This document shows, piece by piece, positions 52,981 to 61,109 of a DNA stretch of 64,000 nucleotides (its first letter is position 1; each line of letters begins with the position of its first letter). The stretch is from assembly GCF_045055655.1 (NCBI RefSeq), contig NZ_JBANFI010000004.1:342656-406655 (forward strand). Reading direction: 5' to 3'. The stretch is from Marinospirillum alkalitolerans. GTDB taxonomy: Bacteria > Pseudomonadota > Gammaproteobacteria > Pseudomonadales > Halomonadaceae. A program made the position numbers and the translations under genes. The notes under the pieces were generated by a model. It did not search any database. It worked only from the letters and a program-made list of their open reading frames with translations, and was not told where the DNA came from.

Positions 52981-54423
52981 CTATTCGCTGATATAAATCG
53001 CGACGAAGAGTGGACTACCCTGACGCACTAAGCGCAATGGGACAGCACGTCCAGCAGGCAGCTGCTCTACCAGCTGCTGATACACCTCTAAACTGGTGAT
53101 GGATTGGCCTGCCAAGGACACCAGAATATCACCACGACGCACACCAGCTTGAGCAGCCAAACCGCTGGAATCGATCTGAGTGACCTCTAAACCGGCTTCC
53201 AGATTCCAGCGCTGACGCTGAGCATCCGAAAGAGGACTGAGTGTCAGCCCAAGACGATCTTCAATCAGCACCAAGCCAGACTTGGGATCGGCCCGACCTG
53301 CACTGCGCTGCCCTTGAGAATCATCTGGACGCTCGCCGACTTGAATGCGCAGTTCGATTTCAGCGCCATCACGCAGCACGCGGAACTGCCCAGCCTCGCC
53401 AGGGCGTATCCGACCAACAGCGGGCGGCAGATCAGAGGAGACCTCGATGCCGCGCCCTTCGACCGCCAGCACGATATCACCAGCTTGCAATCCGCCCGCA
53501 GCAGCAGGGCTGCGTGGATCAACCTGAGCAATCAAAGCGCCGCGTGGCCGATCCAGACCAAAGGACTGAGCCAGATGCACATCAATATTTTGTATCACGA
53601 CACCCAACCAGCCACGCACCACGCGACCATCATCACGCAATTGAGCCACCACCTGCTCCACCACCTGCACGGGAATCGCAAAAGACAGCCCCATAAAACC
53701 ACCTGAACGGGTATAGATCTGCGAATTCACACCGACCACCTCACCCTGCAGGTTAAACAGCGGACCACCAGAGTTACCCGGATTAATCGCCACATCGGTC
53801 TGAATAAAGGGCACATAGGTTTCATTCGGCAAAGAGCGACCTATGGCGCTGACGATCCCTGCCGTCACCGAATGGTCAAAACCAAAAGGAGAGCCAATCG
53901 CCAGCACCCAGGAGCCCACTCGCAGGTTTTCAGAGTCGCCAAAACGCACCACTGGCAGATCCTCAGCCTCGATCTTGAGTAGCGCCAGATCGGTTGCTGG
54001 ATCACTACCGATCAACTCCGCCTGATATTCACGCCGATCACTGAGGCGCACCAGAATTTCCTGCGCGCCTTCAATCACATGATGATTGGTGACGATATAG
54101 CCATCCTGCGAGACGATAAATCCAGAGCCGAGTGATTGACGACTGGGGCGCTGACGCTGTGGCCCAGGCTGCGCAAAAGGCTGCCCACCAAAGGGAGGCT
54201 GACCAAAGAAGTGCTGAAACAGATCGGGAAAATCACCTGGCGGTGCGAGCGGCGCCTGACGCTGTACCTGACCACGCACAGTACTGATATTCACCACCGC
54301 AGGCGCGCTCTGTTCGACCAGTTCAGTAAAATCAGGCAGACGATCAACGGCCAGCACGGGATAAGCAAAAAGTAGCCAACAAGCAAAAAACAAGGAAAAG
54401 CGAGGCAAGGATATTTTTTTCAT
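52981..54423 (-). CDS. mucD: Periplasmic serine protease MucD (Do/HtrA family)
   Basis: 480-aa HtrA protease/chaperone for misfolded envelope proteins. A signal peptide (about residues 1-25) is followed by the trypsin-like domain with His in IVTNHHVIEGA, Asp in DPATDLALLKIE and Ser in INPGNSGGPLFN, then two PDZ domains (about 265-360 and 390-475). A Gln/Pro/Phe-rich loop (about 60-95) follows the first strand. In this position it matches mucD of the pseudomonad algU-muc cluster. Confidence 0.94.
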   Translation of the reverse strand: MKKISLPRFSLFFACWLLFAYPVLAVDRLPDFTELVEQSAPAVVNISTVRGQVQRQAPLAPPGDFPDLFQHFFGQPPFGGQPFAQPGPQRQRPSRQSLGSGFIVSQDGYIVTNHHVIEGAQEILVRLSDRREYQAELIGSDPATDLALLKIEAEDLPVVRFGDSENLRVGSWVLAIGSPFGFDHSVTAGIVSAIGRSLPNETYVPFIQTDVAINPGNSGGPLFNLQGEVVGVNSQIYTRSGGFMGLSFAIPVQVVEQVVAQLRDDGRVVRGWLGVVIQNIDVHLAQSFGLDRPRGALIAQVDPRSPAAAGGLQAGDIVLAVEGRGIEVSSDLPPAVGRIRPGEAGQFRVLRDGAEIELRIQVGERPDDSQGQRSAGRADPKSGLVLIEDRLGLTLSPLSDAQRQRWNLEAGLEVTQIDSSGLAAQAGVRRGDILVSLAGQSITSLEVYQQLVEQLPAGRAVPLRLVRQGSPLFVAIYISE

Positions 54424-54465
54424 TTGCTGATGACTCCAATAGTGAACCTAGGATCAGTCAAATTT

Positions 54466-54915
54466 TCAGGAAGGAGAAGAGCGAACAAGCGGCTCGCTCG
54501 GCAAGATTAATTCCAGCTGCACCTTGGCAGCCCAACGCTCGGCCAGCGCCAAACCCAGCACCAAGCCCAGCAAGGCAGCAAGCGCTTGCACCAGCAGTGT
54601 AGGCGCCATCAGCGCATCAACAAGCACAACACTGAAAAGCGCACAGAATAATGGCAGCAAATATTGCCAAGCAGCGGCACGCATCAGCGCTGGACTCGAC
54701 ACGCCCAGCTCAACCAGATCGCCCACGCGCACAGAGGCAGGTGCAGGTAACTCAATCACTGGCGGGGCTTTTTTAAGCCAGCGCGCGACAACCCCCTGAC
54801 CACAACCTCCTGCTAATTGGCAGGATTGGCAGCCCTGCACCGCCACAGGCTGTAACTGAACCCGATCACCTGAGCGGGCTGTTACGCGGGCAGGTTGTGT
54901 GATCTGGCTTGTCAT
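54466..54915 (-). CDS. rseC: Sigma-E regulatory protein RseC/MucC
   Basis: 149-aa inner-membrane protein. The N-terminal part has a cysteine cluster (CQSCQLAGGCG, about residues 29-39) as in RseC, and two transmembrane helices follow (about 85-130). RseC modulates sigma-E output and, in other bacteria, electron transfer to the SoxR-reducing Rsx complex. Its ATG is reached through a chain of tiny overlapping ORFs after rseA. Confidence 0.88.
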   Translation of the reverse strand: MTSQITQPARVTARSGDRVQLQPVAVQGCQSCQLAGGCGQGVVARWLKKAPPVIELPAPASVRVGDLVELGVSSPALMRAAAWQYLLPLFCALFSVVLVDALMAPTLLVQALAALLGLVLGLALAERWAAKVQLELILPSEPLVRSSPS

Positions 54916-54953
54916 CGGTGCGATCTCATGGGTGCGATCTCATGGGTGCATCA
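54912..54953 (-). other. Stop-start relay of three mini-ORFs between rseA and rseC
   Basis: From the rseA stop at 54953-54951, each stop overlaps a new ATG: MHP (54951-54940), MRSHP (54943-54926), MRSHR (54929-54912), then the rseC ATG at 54915. The block contains a 14-bp direct repeat (two copies of ATGAGATCGCACCC/G). Every junction is TGATG or ATGA, allowing re-initiating ribosomes to step from rseA to rseC. Confidence 0.6.
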
Positions 54954-55649
54954 AGGCTCAGTCGCAGGCGACGTCCAGAAGAAGTTCACCGGTGACTGAA
55001 GCTGACCTGAACTCCAACTTGGCGCTGTTTCTTCCTCCATCACTCGCATACGCGAATAGGCCTCAGGCGCGACACTTTCACTGACCAGCTGGAAACGCTG
55101 CGGCGGTGCGTAGCCCTGCACAGGTGCCAGACGCAAAGGCTGGCTTGAGACCAGTTGCAAGCTAGGCGGCGCTGAATGCTGAATCGATTGAGGCTCAAGT
55201 GGCTGACTCACCAGCTCCTGCGAGCCAGCTGGCCCCTGCGGCAAATTAACCAGCTGCACGCCAGTAATCGCCAGAACCGCCACGGAAGCCGCCAAGGCAG
55301 CACCACGAAACCAGCTCCCCTTATCCTGCGCAACAGCCGCTGTCACAGCCTCTGCTGAGGCCACTGCGGGAGCATCCAGACGGCTATCATAGACCTGATC
55401 ACCGCTTTCAAGCGCCAGCTGCTGCATGATTCGCGCCGACAAATCGACCTGCGCCACCTCAGCATGGGGTAGATCACGCATCTCACCGCGCATGATGCCT
55501 TGCACCAGATGATAGCGTCGCCACTTCTCGCTGAGCTCCTTTTGCAGCTCAGAAGAAGACTGCATCGCATTCAGTAAACGCGGTAGTTCTAGATCATCGT
55601 CAGCAGCATCCATTACAGCCGATAACGACTGATGTAGCTTCTCCGTCAT
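54951..55649 (-). CDS. rseA: Anti-sigma-E factor RseA/MucA
   Basis: 232-aa single-pass membrane anti-sigma factor. The N-terminal cytoplasmic domain (about residues 1-95; HQSLSAVMDAADDDLELPRL, WRRYHLVQGIMRGE) binds RpoE, a transmembrane helix lies near 115-133 (GAALAASVAVLAITGVQLV), and the periplasmic part of about 100 residues is Pro/Gln-rich. Stress triggers proteolysis of such proteins. No rseB/mucB gene follows, although RseB normally shields this domain. AGAGG precedes the ATG. Confidence 0.88.
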   Translation of the reverse strand: MTEKLHQSLSAVMDAADDDLELPRLLNAMQSSSELQKELSEKWRRYHLVQGIMRGEMRDLPHAEVAQVDLSARIMQQLALESGDQVYDSRLDAPAVASAEAVTAAVAQDKGSWFRGAALAASVAVLAITGVQLVNLPQGPAGSQELVSQPLEPQSIQHSAPPSLQLVSSQPLRLAPVQGYAPPQRFQLVSESVAPEAYSRMRVMEEETAPSWSSGQLQSPVNFFWTSPATEP

Positions 55650-55781
55650 ACTTTCAACCTCTTTTCACCTTGTCTGCACCGCCATCTGGATTTGAGCCAC
55701 TCAAACCCCTGTGCTTGATAGACAAGCGCGGCGCGGTTTGGTTTTGCCACTCATGTAAAAAACCTTAAAAAATACACACCT

Positions 55782-55795
55782 TTGATCTAGATCAA
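55782..55795. promoter_or_regulatory. Perfect FNR/ANR-type binding site between rpoE and rseA
   Basis: TTGATCTAGATCAA matches the FNR consensus TTGAT-N4-ATCAA in all ten defined positions and extends to a 16-bp palindrome (TTTGATCTAGATCAAA). It lies 13 bp past the rpoE stop and 133 bp before the rseA ATG. A weak TTTACAT about 23 bp downstream on the minus strand is near where a class II promoter would place its -10. The site suggests oxygen-responsive control of rseA-rseC-mucD apart from rpoE; that is inference. Confidence 0.6.
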
Positions 55796-55808
55796 ACGAC
55801 GCCTGCGA

Positions 55809-56390
55809 TCAAGAGCGCGCCTCGGTGAGTGAACGTATCGCTACATCTATCGCTTCACGCGCTCGAAAGATACGCGAACGCACAGTGCCAACCGGACATT
55901 CCATCGCTTCGGCGATCTCTTCGTAGCTGAGCCCCTCAAATTCACGCAGGGTGATCGCCGTGCGTAAATCGTGTGGCAGCTTTTCCAAGGTGACAAAAAT
56001 CTTGGCCTCTAACTCATCGCGCATCACCTGCGCTTCTGGCGTGGCAATATCCGACATCTGCAAGGCATAAACCTCGGCATCATCAATATCGACATCTGTC
56101 CCTGGAGGGCGTCGACCCCGTGCCACCAGATGATTTTTGGCGGTATTAATGGCAATCCGATACATCCAAGTATAAAAAGCACTTTCTGAACGAAAACTAC
56201 CTATCGCACGATAAGCTTTGATAAAAGCCTCCTGTGCGACGTCCTGCATTTCATGCGAGTCTTGAACATAGCGCCCGATGAGTGCAATGATTTTGTGTTG
56301 ATACTTCTTTACCAGTAGATCAAAGGCACGTTTATCGCCCTTTTGCACTCGCTCTACTAGTCGCTGATCCGTTTCCCTAGCGCTTATCAT
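55809..56390 (-). CDS. rpoE: RNA polymerase sigma-E factor (RpoE/AlgU)
   Basis: 193-aa ECF sigma factor for envelope stress. Region 2 contains KRAFDLLVKKYQHKI and DVAQEAFIKAYRAIGSF; region 4 contains TLREFEGLSYEEIAEAMECP and GTVRSRIFRAREAI. These are near-identical in type to AlgU/RpoE. The ATG at 56390 is preceded by only a weak purine tract. It heads the rseA-rseC-mucD series after a 159-bp gap. Confidence 0.96.
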   Translation of the reverse strand: MISARETDQRLVERVQKGDKRAFDLLVKKYQHKIIALIGRYVQDSHEMQDVAQEAFIKAYRAIGSFRSESAFYTWMYRIAINTAKNHLVARGRRPPGTDVDIDDAEVYALQMSDIATPEAQVMRDELEAKIFVTLEKLPHDLRTAITLREFEGLSYEEIAEAMECPVGTVRSRIFRAREAIDVAIRSLTEARS

Positions 56391-56430
56391 CAGGAACCCC
56401 GCTTTATATTGAGCGCACTACCCTGCATGC

Positions 56431-56609
56431 GATCACCTTGACTTGTGATCGACTCCGACCTTGATGGCGCTTATGTTCTGCGCCCTTCTTTTTTTTGATC
56501 CAAACCTGAAGATTGACTTCTTGGATCAAGCACGAAAAACTTGCCAGCTGAACTCAAAGCCCTATACCTTAGCATGAGAGCGCCCAGTCCAGAAGTCTGA
56601 TGGGCGCTC
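56431..56609. promoter_or_regulatory. Divergent rpoE/nadB control region with three inverted repeats
   Basis: Three exact inverted repeats occupy the 258-bp gap: GATCAC/GTGATC (56431-56436, 56445-56450), TTGATCCAA/TTGGATCAA (56495-56503, 56521-56529) and GAGCGCCCA/TGGGCGCTC (56578-56586, 56601-56609). The last lies about 40 bp before the nadB start and could be an operator or a leader hairpin. I could not find a convincing sigma-E promoter (GAACTT with TCTGA) for rpoE autoregulation. Confidence 0.5.
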
Positions 56610-56648
56610 AAATTAACTCATTCGCTTGACTTAAGGAAAGCCATTTTG

Positions 56649-58253
56649 ATGCCAGAGCAACGCTCCTATGACATTTTGATTATTGGCAGTGGTGCCGCCG
56701 GCATGACTGCCGCCCTAGAGCTCGCCAATACCGCCCGCGTTGCTCTGATCTGCAAAGCAGCACTGGGTGATGGCTCCAGCCGTTGGGCCCAGGGCGGCAT
56801 TGCGACCGTCATTGACCCAACCGATACAGCTGAATCTCATATTGAAGACACCCTCAGCGCAGGCGCTGGGCTTTGCCATCGCCATACCGTCGAGCGGGTC
56901 GTCGCTGCCAGTCGCGCCAGCATTGAGTGGCTGATCGATCAGGGCGTTCCATTCACACCCGCCGATGAGCACGAAGATCTCGACTTTCCTTATCACTTAA
57001 CGCGTGAAGGCGGCCATAGCCATCGCCGCATCCTCCATGCCGATGACGCCACAGGGCGTGCACTGGTCGAAACGCTGGTTCACAAGGTACGCCAGCATCC
57101 GCAGATCGATATTTTTGAGCAGCACCTGGCCGTTGATTTAATCACGCGCCACAAGCTCGGCCTGGCTGAAGAGGCTTGCGTGGGTGCCTATGTGCTCAAT
57201 CTGGCCAGCCAGGAAGTCAGCCCAATCGGGGCCAAGGCGGTGATTCTCGCCACTGGGGGCGCCAGCCGTGTTTATCTTTACTCCACCAACCCAGATGCCA
57301 GCTCAGGCGATGGCATCGCTATGGCTTGGCGAGCCGGTTGCTCTGTCGCCAATATGGAGTTCAATCAATTCCACCCCACCTGCCTGTTCCATCCTCAGGC
57401 GCGCAGCTTTTTGATCAGCGAAGCTTTAAGAGGCGAAGGTGCACACTTAAAGCTGCCTGACGGTCAGCGCTTTATGCATCGTTTTGATCAGCGTGCGGAA
57501 CTGGCACCACGCGATATCGTTGCACGCGCGATTGATCATGAAATGAAGCGACTCGGCTTGGATCACGTCTATCTGGATATCAGCCATCAGGATCCAGAGT
57601 TTGTTCGTAGCCACTTTCCAACGATCTACCAGCGCTGCCTTGAGCTAGGTATCGATATCACTCAGCAAGCTCTGCCTGTTGTTCCAGCCGCCCACTACAC
57701 TTGCGGCGGTATTGTGACGGATGCCTATGGTCAGACGGAAATCCCCTGCCTCTATGCGATCGGCGAATGCGCCTTTACTGGCTTACATGGCGCGAATCGT
57801 ATGGCAAGCAACTCTTTGCTTGAATGCATCGTCTATGGCCGTTTTGCGGCTGAAGATCTGCGCAGCAAAATCCAACAGCTGGCCCCGCCACCAGCACTTC
57901 CAGCCTGGGATGAATCTCAGGTCACTGATTCAGACGAAGACGTGGTGATCAGCCATAACTGGGATGAGCTAAGACGCTTTATGTGGGACTATGTGGGCAT
58001 CGTGCGCACCAATAAGCGCCTTGAACGGGCAGCACATCGCATTCAACTGCTGCAATCTGAGATCCATGAGTACTATTCTAATTACCGCATCAGCGGGGAT
58101 CTGTTGGAATTGCGTAATTTGGCCACCGTGGCCGAACTCATCATTCGCTCAGCGCAGCTACGCAAAGAAAGTCGTGGACTGCATTTCACGCTTGACTACC
58201 CTGCACCAGCGCCGGAAGCACGAGACACGCTACTGACACCAGATCGCTGGTGA
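56649..58253 (+). CDS. nadB: L-aspartate oxidase
   Basis: 534-aa FAD enzyme that oxidises aspartate to iminoaspartate in de novo NAD synthesis. DILIIGSGAAGMTAALEL binds FAD, SSRWAQGGIATVIDPTD and REGGHSHRRILHADDATGR are substrate-site motifs, and YTCGGIVTDAYGQTEIPCLY with GANRMASNSLLECIVYGR closes the active site. AAGGAAAG lies upstream of ATG 56649. With nadD (31513-32202) it places two NAD-synthesis steps in the window. Confidence 0.96.
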   Translation: MPEQRSYDILIIGSGAAGMTAALELANTARVALICKAALGDGSSRWAQGGIATVIDPTDTAESHIEDTLSAGAGLCHRHTVERVVAASRASIEWLIDQGVPFTPADEHEDLDFPYHLTREGGHSHRRILHADDATGRALVETLVHKVRQHPQIDIFEQHLAVDLITRHKLGLAEEACVGAYVLNLASQEVSPIGAKAVILATGGASRVYLYSTNPDASSGDGIAMAWRAGCSVANMEFNQFHPTCLFHPQARSFLISEALRGEGAHLKLPDGQRFMHRFDQRAELAPRDIVARAIDHEMKRLGLDHVYLDISHQDPEFVRSHFPTIYQRCLELGIDITQQALPVVPAAHYTCGGIVTDAYGQTEIPCLYAIGECAFTGLHGANRMASNSLLECIVYGRFAAEDLRSKIQQLAPPPALPAWDESQVTDSDEDVVISHNWDELRRFMWDYVGIVRTNKRLERAAHRIQLLQSEIHEYYSNYRISGDLLELRNLATVAELIIRSAQLRKESRGLHFTLDYPAPAPEARDTLLTPDRW

Positions 58254-58320
58254 TTCTGGCGTGCAGTCTTAGCTGGGTCGTACGCAGGAAGATCACAGTG
58301 ACAGAAAGGGCAAGGACAGC

Positions 58321-58344
58321 ATACAGCGAACAGCATCGCTGTAT
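58321..58344. terminator. Stem-loop between convergent nadB and cptA
   Basis: ATACAGCG (58321-58328) and CGCTGTAT (58337-58344) pair exactly around 8 nt, directly after the cptA stop. There is no T-run on either strand, so it may be an mRNA-end hairpin rather than a complete intrinsic terminator. Confidence 0.4.
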
Positions 58345-58758
58345 TCAAGAAGGACGCCCAGCGCGCTGGGTATAGATCCAGCGTCGTAGCGCGGCGCGCT
58401 CTGCTGGCGTGACGGCATCAGGCCAAAGCAGCCAGCAGGCATAAGGCGCCCAAGGGAGACGCCAAGCAATCCAGAGAAAACTGACCCAACAAGGCACTGA
58501 TGCCAACCGGTGGATTTCACCTTGACGGTTTAACACTTCAAGCTGATGCGGATGCAAACACAAGGCCACCGGCGCCGCAGGGCCAAAACCTATATAGAAG
58601 AACACGCTCAGCTGCACCAAGAGCGGCAGAATCAACCAGCGCGCCCAAGACCAGGGTTGCAACCAGAGCACACTGCCCAGCAGCAATCCGGCAGTCAGCA
58701 GCCAAACTCCTGCCAGTCTAGAGGCCTTTAAATTGATCCAAATCGCCTTCTCTGGCAT
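58345..58758 (-). CDS. cptA: CptA/YgfX-like membrane protein
   Basis: About 137-aa protein with two N-terminal transmembrane helices (about residues 14-55) and a C-terminal soluble part with CLHPHQLEVLNRQGEIHRL and a Trp-rich stretch. Size, topology and position after sdhE match YgfX (CptA), linked in E. coli to SdhE and proposed to affect cell shape proteins. The start is uncertain (ATG 58758 or TTG 58776); either way it overlaps the end of sdhE. Confidence 0.78.
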   Translation of the reverse strand: MPEKAIWINLKASRLAGVWLLTAGLLLGSVLWLQPWSWARWLILPLLVQLSVFFYIGFGPAAPVALCLHPHQLEVLNRQGEIHRLASVPCWVSFLWIAWRLPWAPYACWLLWPDAVTPAERAALRRWIYTQRAGRPS

Positions 58759-59029
58759 GCGCGACAATCCTGTCAATAATCGGCATCAGAGTCTGATCTT
58801 CAGGCTGATCACGGCGCATTAACCAACCAAACAGATCCTGATCTTCCAATGTAATCAAGCGCTGATAATCCGCTTGTAGCTCTGCATCCAGCTGATCATA
58901 GCACTGGTCTAAAAATGGAATCAGCAGCAAATCCAGCTCCCACATTCCACGGCGACTATGCCAGTACAAACGCCGACGATTGGCTTCTGCGCTCGACTCA
59001 CCCGCCATCACTTGTGCTTCAGACATCAT
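58718..59029 (-). CDS. sdhE: Succinate dehydrogenase flavinylation factor SdhE
   Basis: About 103-aa protein (YgfY/CptB) that promotes covalent FAD attachment to SdhA. The hallmark is RRRLYWHSRRGMWELDLLL, containing the R-G-x-x-E-x-D motif, followed by EDQDLFGWLMRRDQP. ATG 59029 follows AAGG by 8 bp; a TTG at 59050 would add 7 residues. SdhE and CptA are encoded together as in E. coli. Confidence 0.93.
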   Translation of the reverse strand: MMSEAQVMAGESSAEANRRRLYWHSRRGMWELDLLLIPFLDQCYDQLDAELQADYQRLITLEDQDLFGWLMRRDQPEDQTLMPIIDRIVAHAREGDLDQFKGL

Positions 59030-59296
59030 ACCAAGAACCTTTTCAGCCAAAAGAAGAAGAGGCTCAGTCTAAGCGCAACCCGCCTGAAAACCAAGCCTCG
59101 CATCATCGTCAAAGCGGGTGGTTCAACTCTTGGCACACTTTCTGAGTAAGAATGACTGCACAAACAAATGTTTAGCCCTACTAAAGAGTGCCGAATACCT
59201 ATTGTCTAAAAGACGAAAGCTCACTATGCTAACTCAGGTAACTGAACCTCTAAGCTCAGCGGGCCAAGCTCCCGTCTCACACATGGAGTGATGTGC

Positions 59297-59593
59297 ATGA
59301 CCAAATCGGAACTCATTGAACAAATCGCCATGAAAAAAACCAACCTCAGCATGAAGCAGGTGGAGTTGGGCGTTAAGTTGATTCTGGATCACATCACTGA
59401 CCATCTGGCGACAGGTGGTCGTGTCGAAATCCGCGGCTTTGGCAGTTTTTCGCTGCATTTTCGTGAGCCTCGCCGTGGACGCAATCCAAAAACAGGCGAG
59501 ACAGTCGAGTTAGAAGGCAAGTATGTGCCGCATTTTAAACCCGGCAAGGAACTGCGCGATCAGGTTAACGCGGCCGCCAAGCGAGGCTACTAG
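59297..59593 (+). CDS. ihfB: Integration host factor subunit beta
   Basis: 98-aa HU/IHF-family DNA-bending protein. MTKSELIEQIA opens the protein and GRVEIRGFGSFSLHFREPRR-type sequence is followed by GRNPKTGETVELEGKYVPHF, the beta-arm region with the intercalating proline (RNPKTG). GGAG lies about 9 bp upstream of ATG 59297. rpsA, its usual upstream neighbour, is absent; the 267-bp gap before it shows no gene. Confidence 0.95.
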   Translation: MTKSELIEQIAMKKTNLSMKQVELGVKLILDHITDHLATGGRVEIRGFGSFSLHFREPRRGRNPKTGETVELEGKYVPHFKPGKELRDQVNAAAKRGY

Positions 59594-59598
59594 CGACT

Positions 59599-59919
59599 AT
59601 GCTCTTGATCAAGCGTCTTTCTTTCTCACTTGTCTTACTGGCTTGCGTCGTTTTCGGCTTGCTGTTTTCAATCCGCAACCAAACCTTAGTCACGCTCGAT
59701 CTGCTGATCTTTACGCTGCCAGAAGCCAGCCTAGCGCTGATCATTATTGGCGCAGTATTGATCGGGACACTGATTGGATGGCTGCTGATTCTGCCCTATG
59801 CCATCAAAAGTCGTGCTCAAAAAGCCAAATTACAACGCGAGCTCAAACTCAGCCAGAAAGAACTTCATCAGCTGCGCACCTTGAGTTTAAAGTCCTATGA
59901 CCAGTACCCCTTAAGCTAA
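59599..59919 (+). CDS. lapA: Lipopolysaccharide assembly protein LapA
   Basis: 106-aa inner-membrane protein (DUF1049/YciS). Two transmembrane helices (about residues 5-25 and 41-65) flank a short loop with the family pattern SIRNQTLVTLDLL, followed by a cytoplasmic coiled-coil (QKAKLQRELKLSQKEL). It acts with LapB in controlling LpxC level and LPS assembly. It starts 5 bp after ihfB and ends 8 bp before lapB. Confidence 0.9.
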   Translation: MLLIKRLSFSLVLLACVVFGLLFSIRNQTLVTLDLLIFTLPEASLALIIIGAVLIGTLIGWLLILPYAIKSRAQKAKLQRELKLSQKELHQLRTLSLKSYDQYPLS

Positions 59920-59927
59920 ACGCAGCC

Positions 59928-61109
59928 ATGTTGCTTGAACTTATTGTTTTCCTTCTTCTTGTTGTTGCGCTGGCCCTAGGCTGGTGGATGGGGCGACGAG
60001 AAAAAAGACGGCGTCTTCCCCCACCAGGTAGTCTGCCGCAACTCAGTCAAGACTACTTTACTGGTCTCAATTACCTGCTGAATGAGCAGCCTGATGCGGC
60101 GATCAATACCTTTGTTCGCGCCCTAGAAGTCAACTCGGAAACCATTGAAACGCACATCGCGCTGGGCAATTTATTTCGCAGTCGTGGCGAATCTGATCGT
60201 GCGGTCCGCGTTCACCAGAATCTTTTTGCACGCCCCAGCCTCACCAAAGAGCAGAGTGAGCGTGTCCAGCTGGAACTGGCCAGAGACTTTATGGCTGCCG
60301 GATTACTGGATCGTGCTGAGCGACTTCTGATTGAGCTGGTAGAACAAAATGGCAAGCTGGCACTTGAAAGCCGCCTGCTTTTGGTGGATCTGTTTGAGCG
60401 TGAGAAGGAGTGGTACAAGGCCATCCACACCCTGACCAATGAGCTATTTCGCCATAAGCCACCACTGCGCCGCGCCGCAGCCCACTATGCATGCGAACTG
60501 GCCGCCGAATCTTTGCAGCAACGCCACTTTTCCGCTGCACGCAAGCAGCTTAAACAAGCCTTTGCCTTTGATAGCGGTTGTGTACGTTCAACCTTACTGA
60601 TGGCACAGCTCGAGCTTTACAGCGGCAACCCTAAAGCAGCTATACGCTTGCTGTTGCGTATTCCTGAACAGGATGCCAACTACATCCCGACCATGCTACA
60701 AACGCTGGTGGATGCCTATCAGCAGCTCAACAAGCCGCAAGAGCTAGTCGAAACACTGGAGAAGCTGCTTGAACGCCATCCCTTCACCTCTGTGCTGCTG
60801 TGTTTAGCAGAAACTCTGTGCCAACAGAACCAGCATCAACTGGCTCTCGAGAAGATGGATTACCATATGCGCCATCAGGTTTCACTGCGCGGCGTGGACT
60901 ACCTGATCGATCTGTATCTTCATCAAGCTGCGGGCGCAGAGCGCACGCATCTGCTGACTTTGCATAATTTGACCCAGCAGCTACTCTCCCATAAGCCTGA
61001 GCACCAGTGCCAGAGCTGCGGCTTTCAAAGCCAGCAACTCTATTGGCAATGCCCCAAATGTCGCCAATGGGGCAGTATTCAGCCGATTAAGGGCGTAGAA
61101 GGCGAATAA
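59928..61109 (+). CDS. lapB: Lipopolysaccharide assembly protein LapB (YciM)
   Basis: 393-aa membrane-anchored TPR protein that brings LpxC to the FtsH protease. An N-terminal helix (residues 1-20) with GWWMGRREKRR is followed by about nine TPR units (for example YLLNEQPDAAINTFVRALEV) and a C-terminal rubredoxin-like zinc ribbon, CQSCGFQSQQLYWQCPKC. Length matches E. coli LapB. The last 23 bp overlap pyrF on the opposite strand. Confidence 0.94.
   Translation: MLLELIVFLLLVVALALGWWMGRREKRRRLPPPGSLPQLSQDYFTGLNYLLNEQPDAAINTFVRALEVNSETIETHIALGNLFRSRGESDRAVRVHQNLFARPSLTKEQSERVQLELARDFMAAGLLDRAERLLIELVEQNGKLALESRLLLVDLFEREKEWYKAIHTLTNELFRHKPPLRRAAAHYACELAAESLQQRHFSAARKQLKQAFAFDSGCVRSTLLMAQLELYSGNPKAAIRLLLRIPEQDANYIPTMLQTLVDAYQQLNKPQELVETLEKLLERHPFTSVLLCLAETLCQQNQHQLALEKMDYHMRHQVSLRGVDYLIDLYLHQAAGAERTHLLTLHNLTQQLLSHKPEHQCQSCGFQSQQLYWQCPKCRQWGSIQPIKGVEGE

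Noticed and set aside
58357..58370. 14-bp palindrome CCCAGCGCGCTGGG
   Set aside because: It encodes the last residues of CptA and has no promoter or terminator context.
59130..59147. Sigma-54 promoter (TTGGCAC) upstream of ihfB
   Set aside because: The -24 element is present but the required GC of the -12 element is absent at the right spacing.
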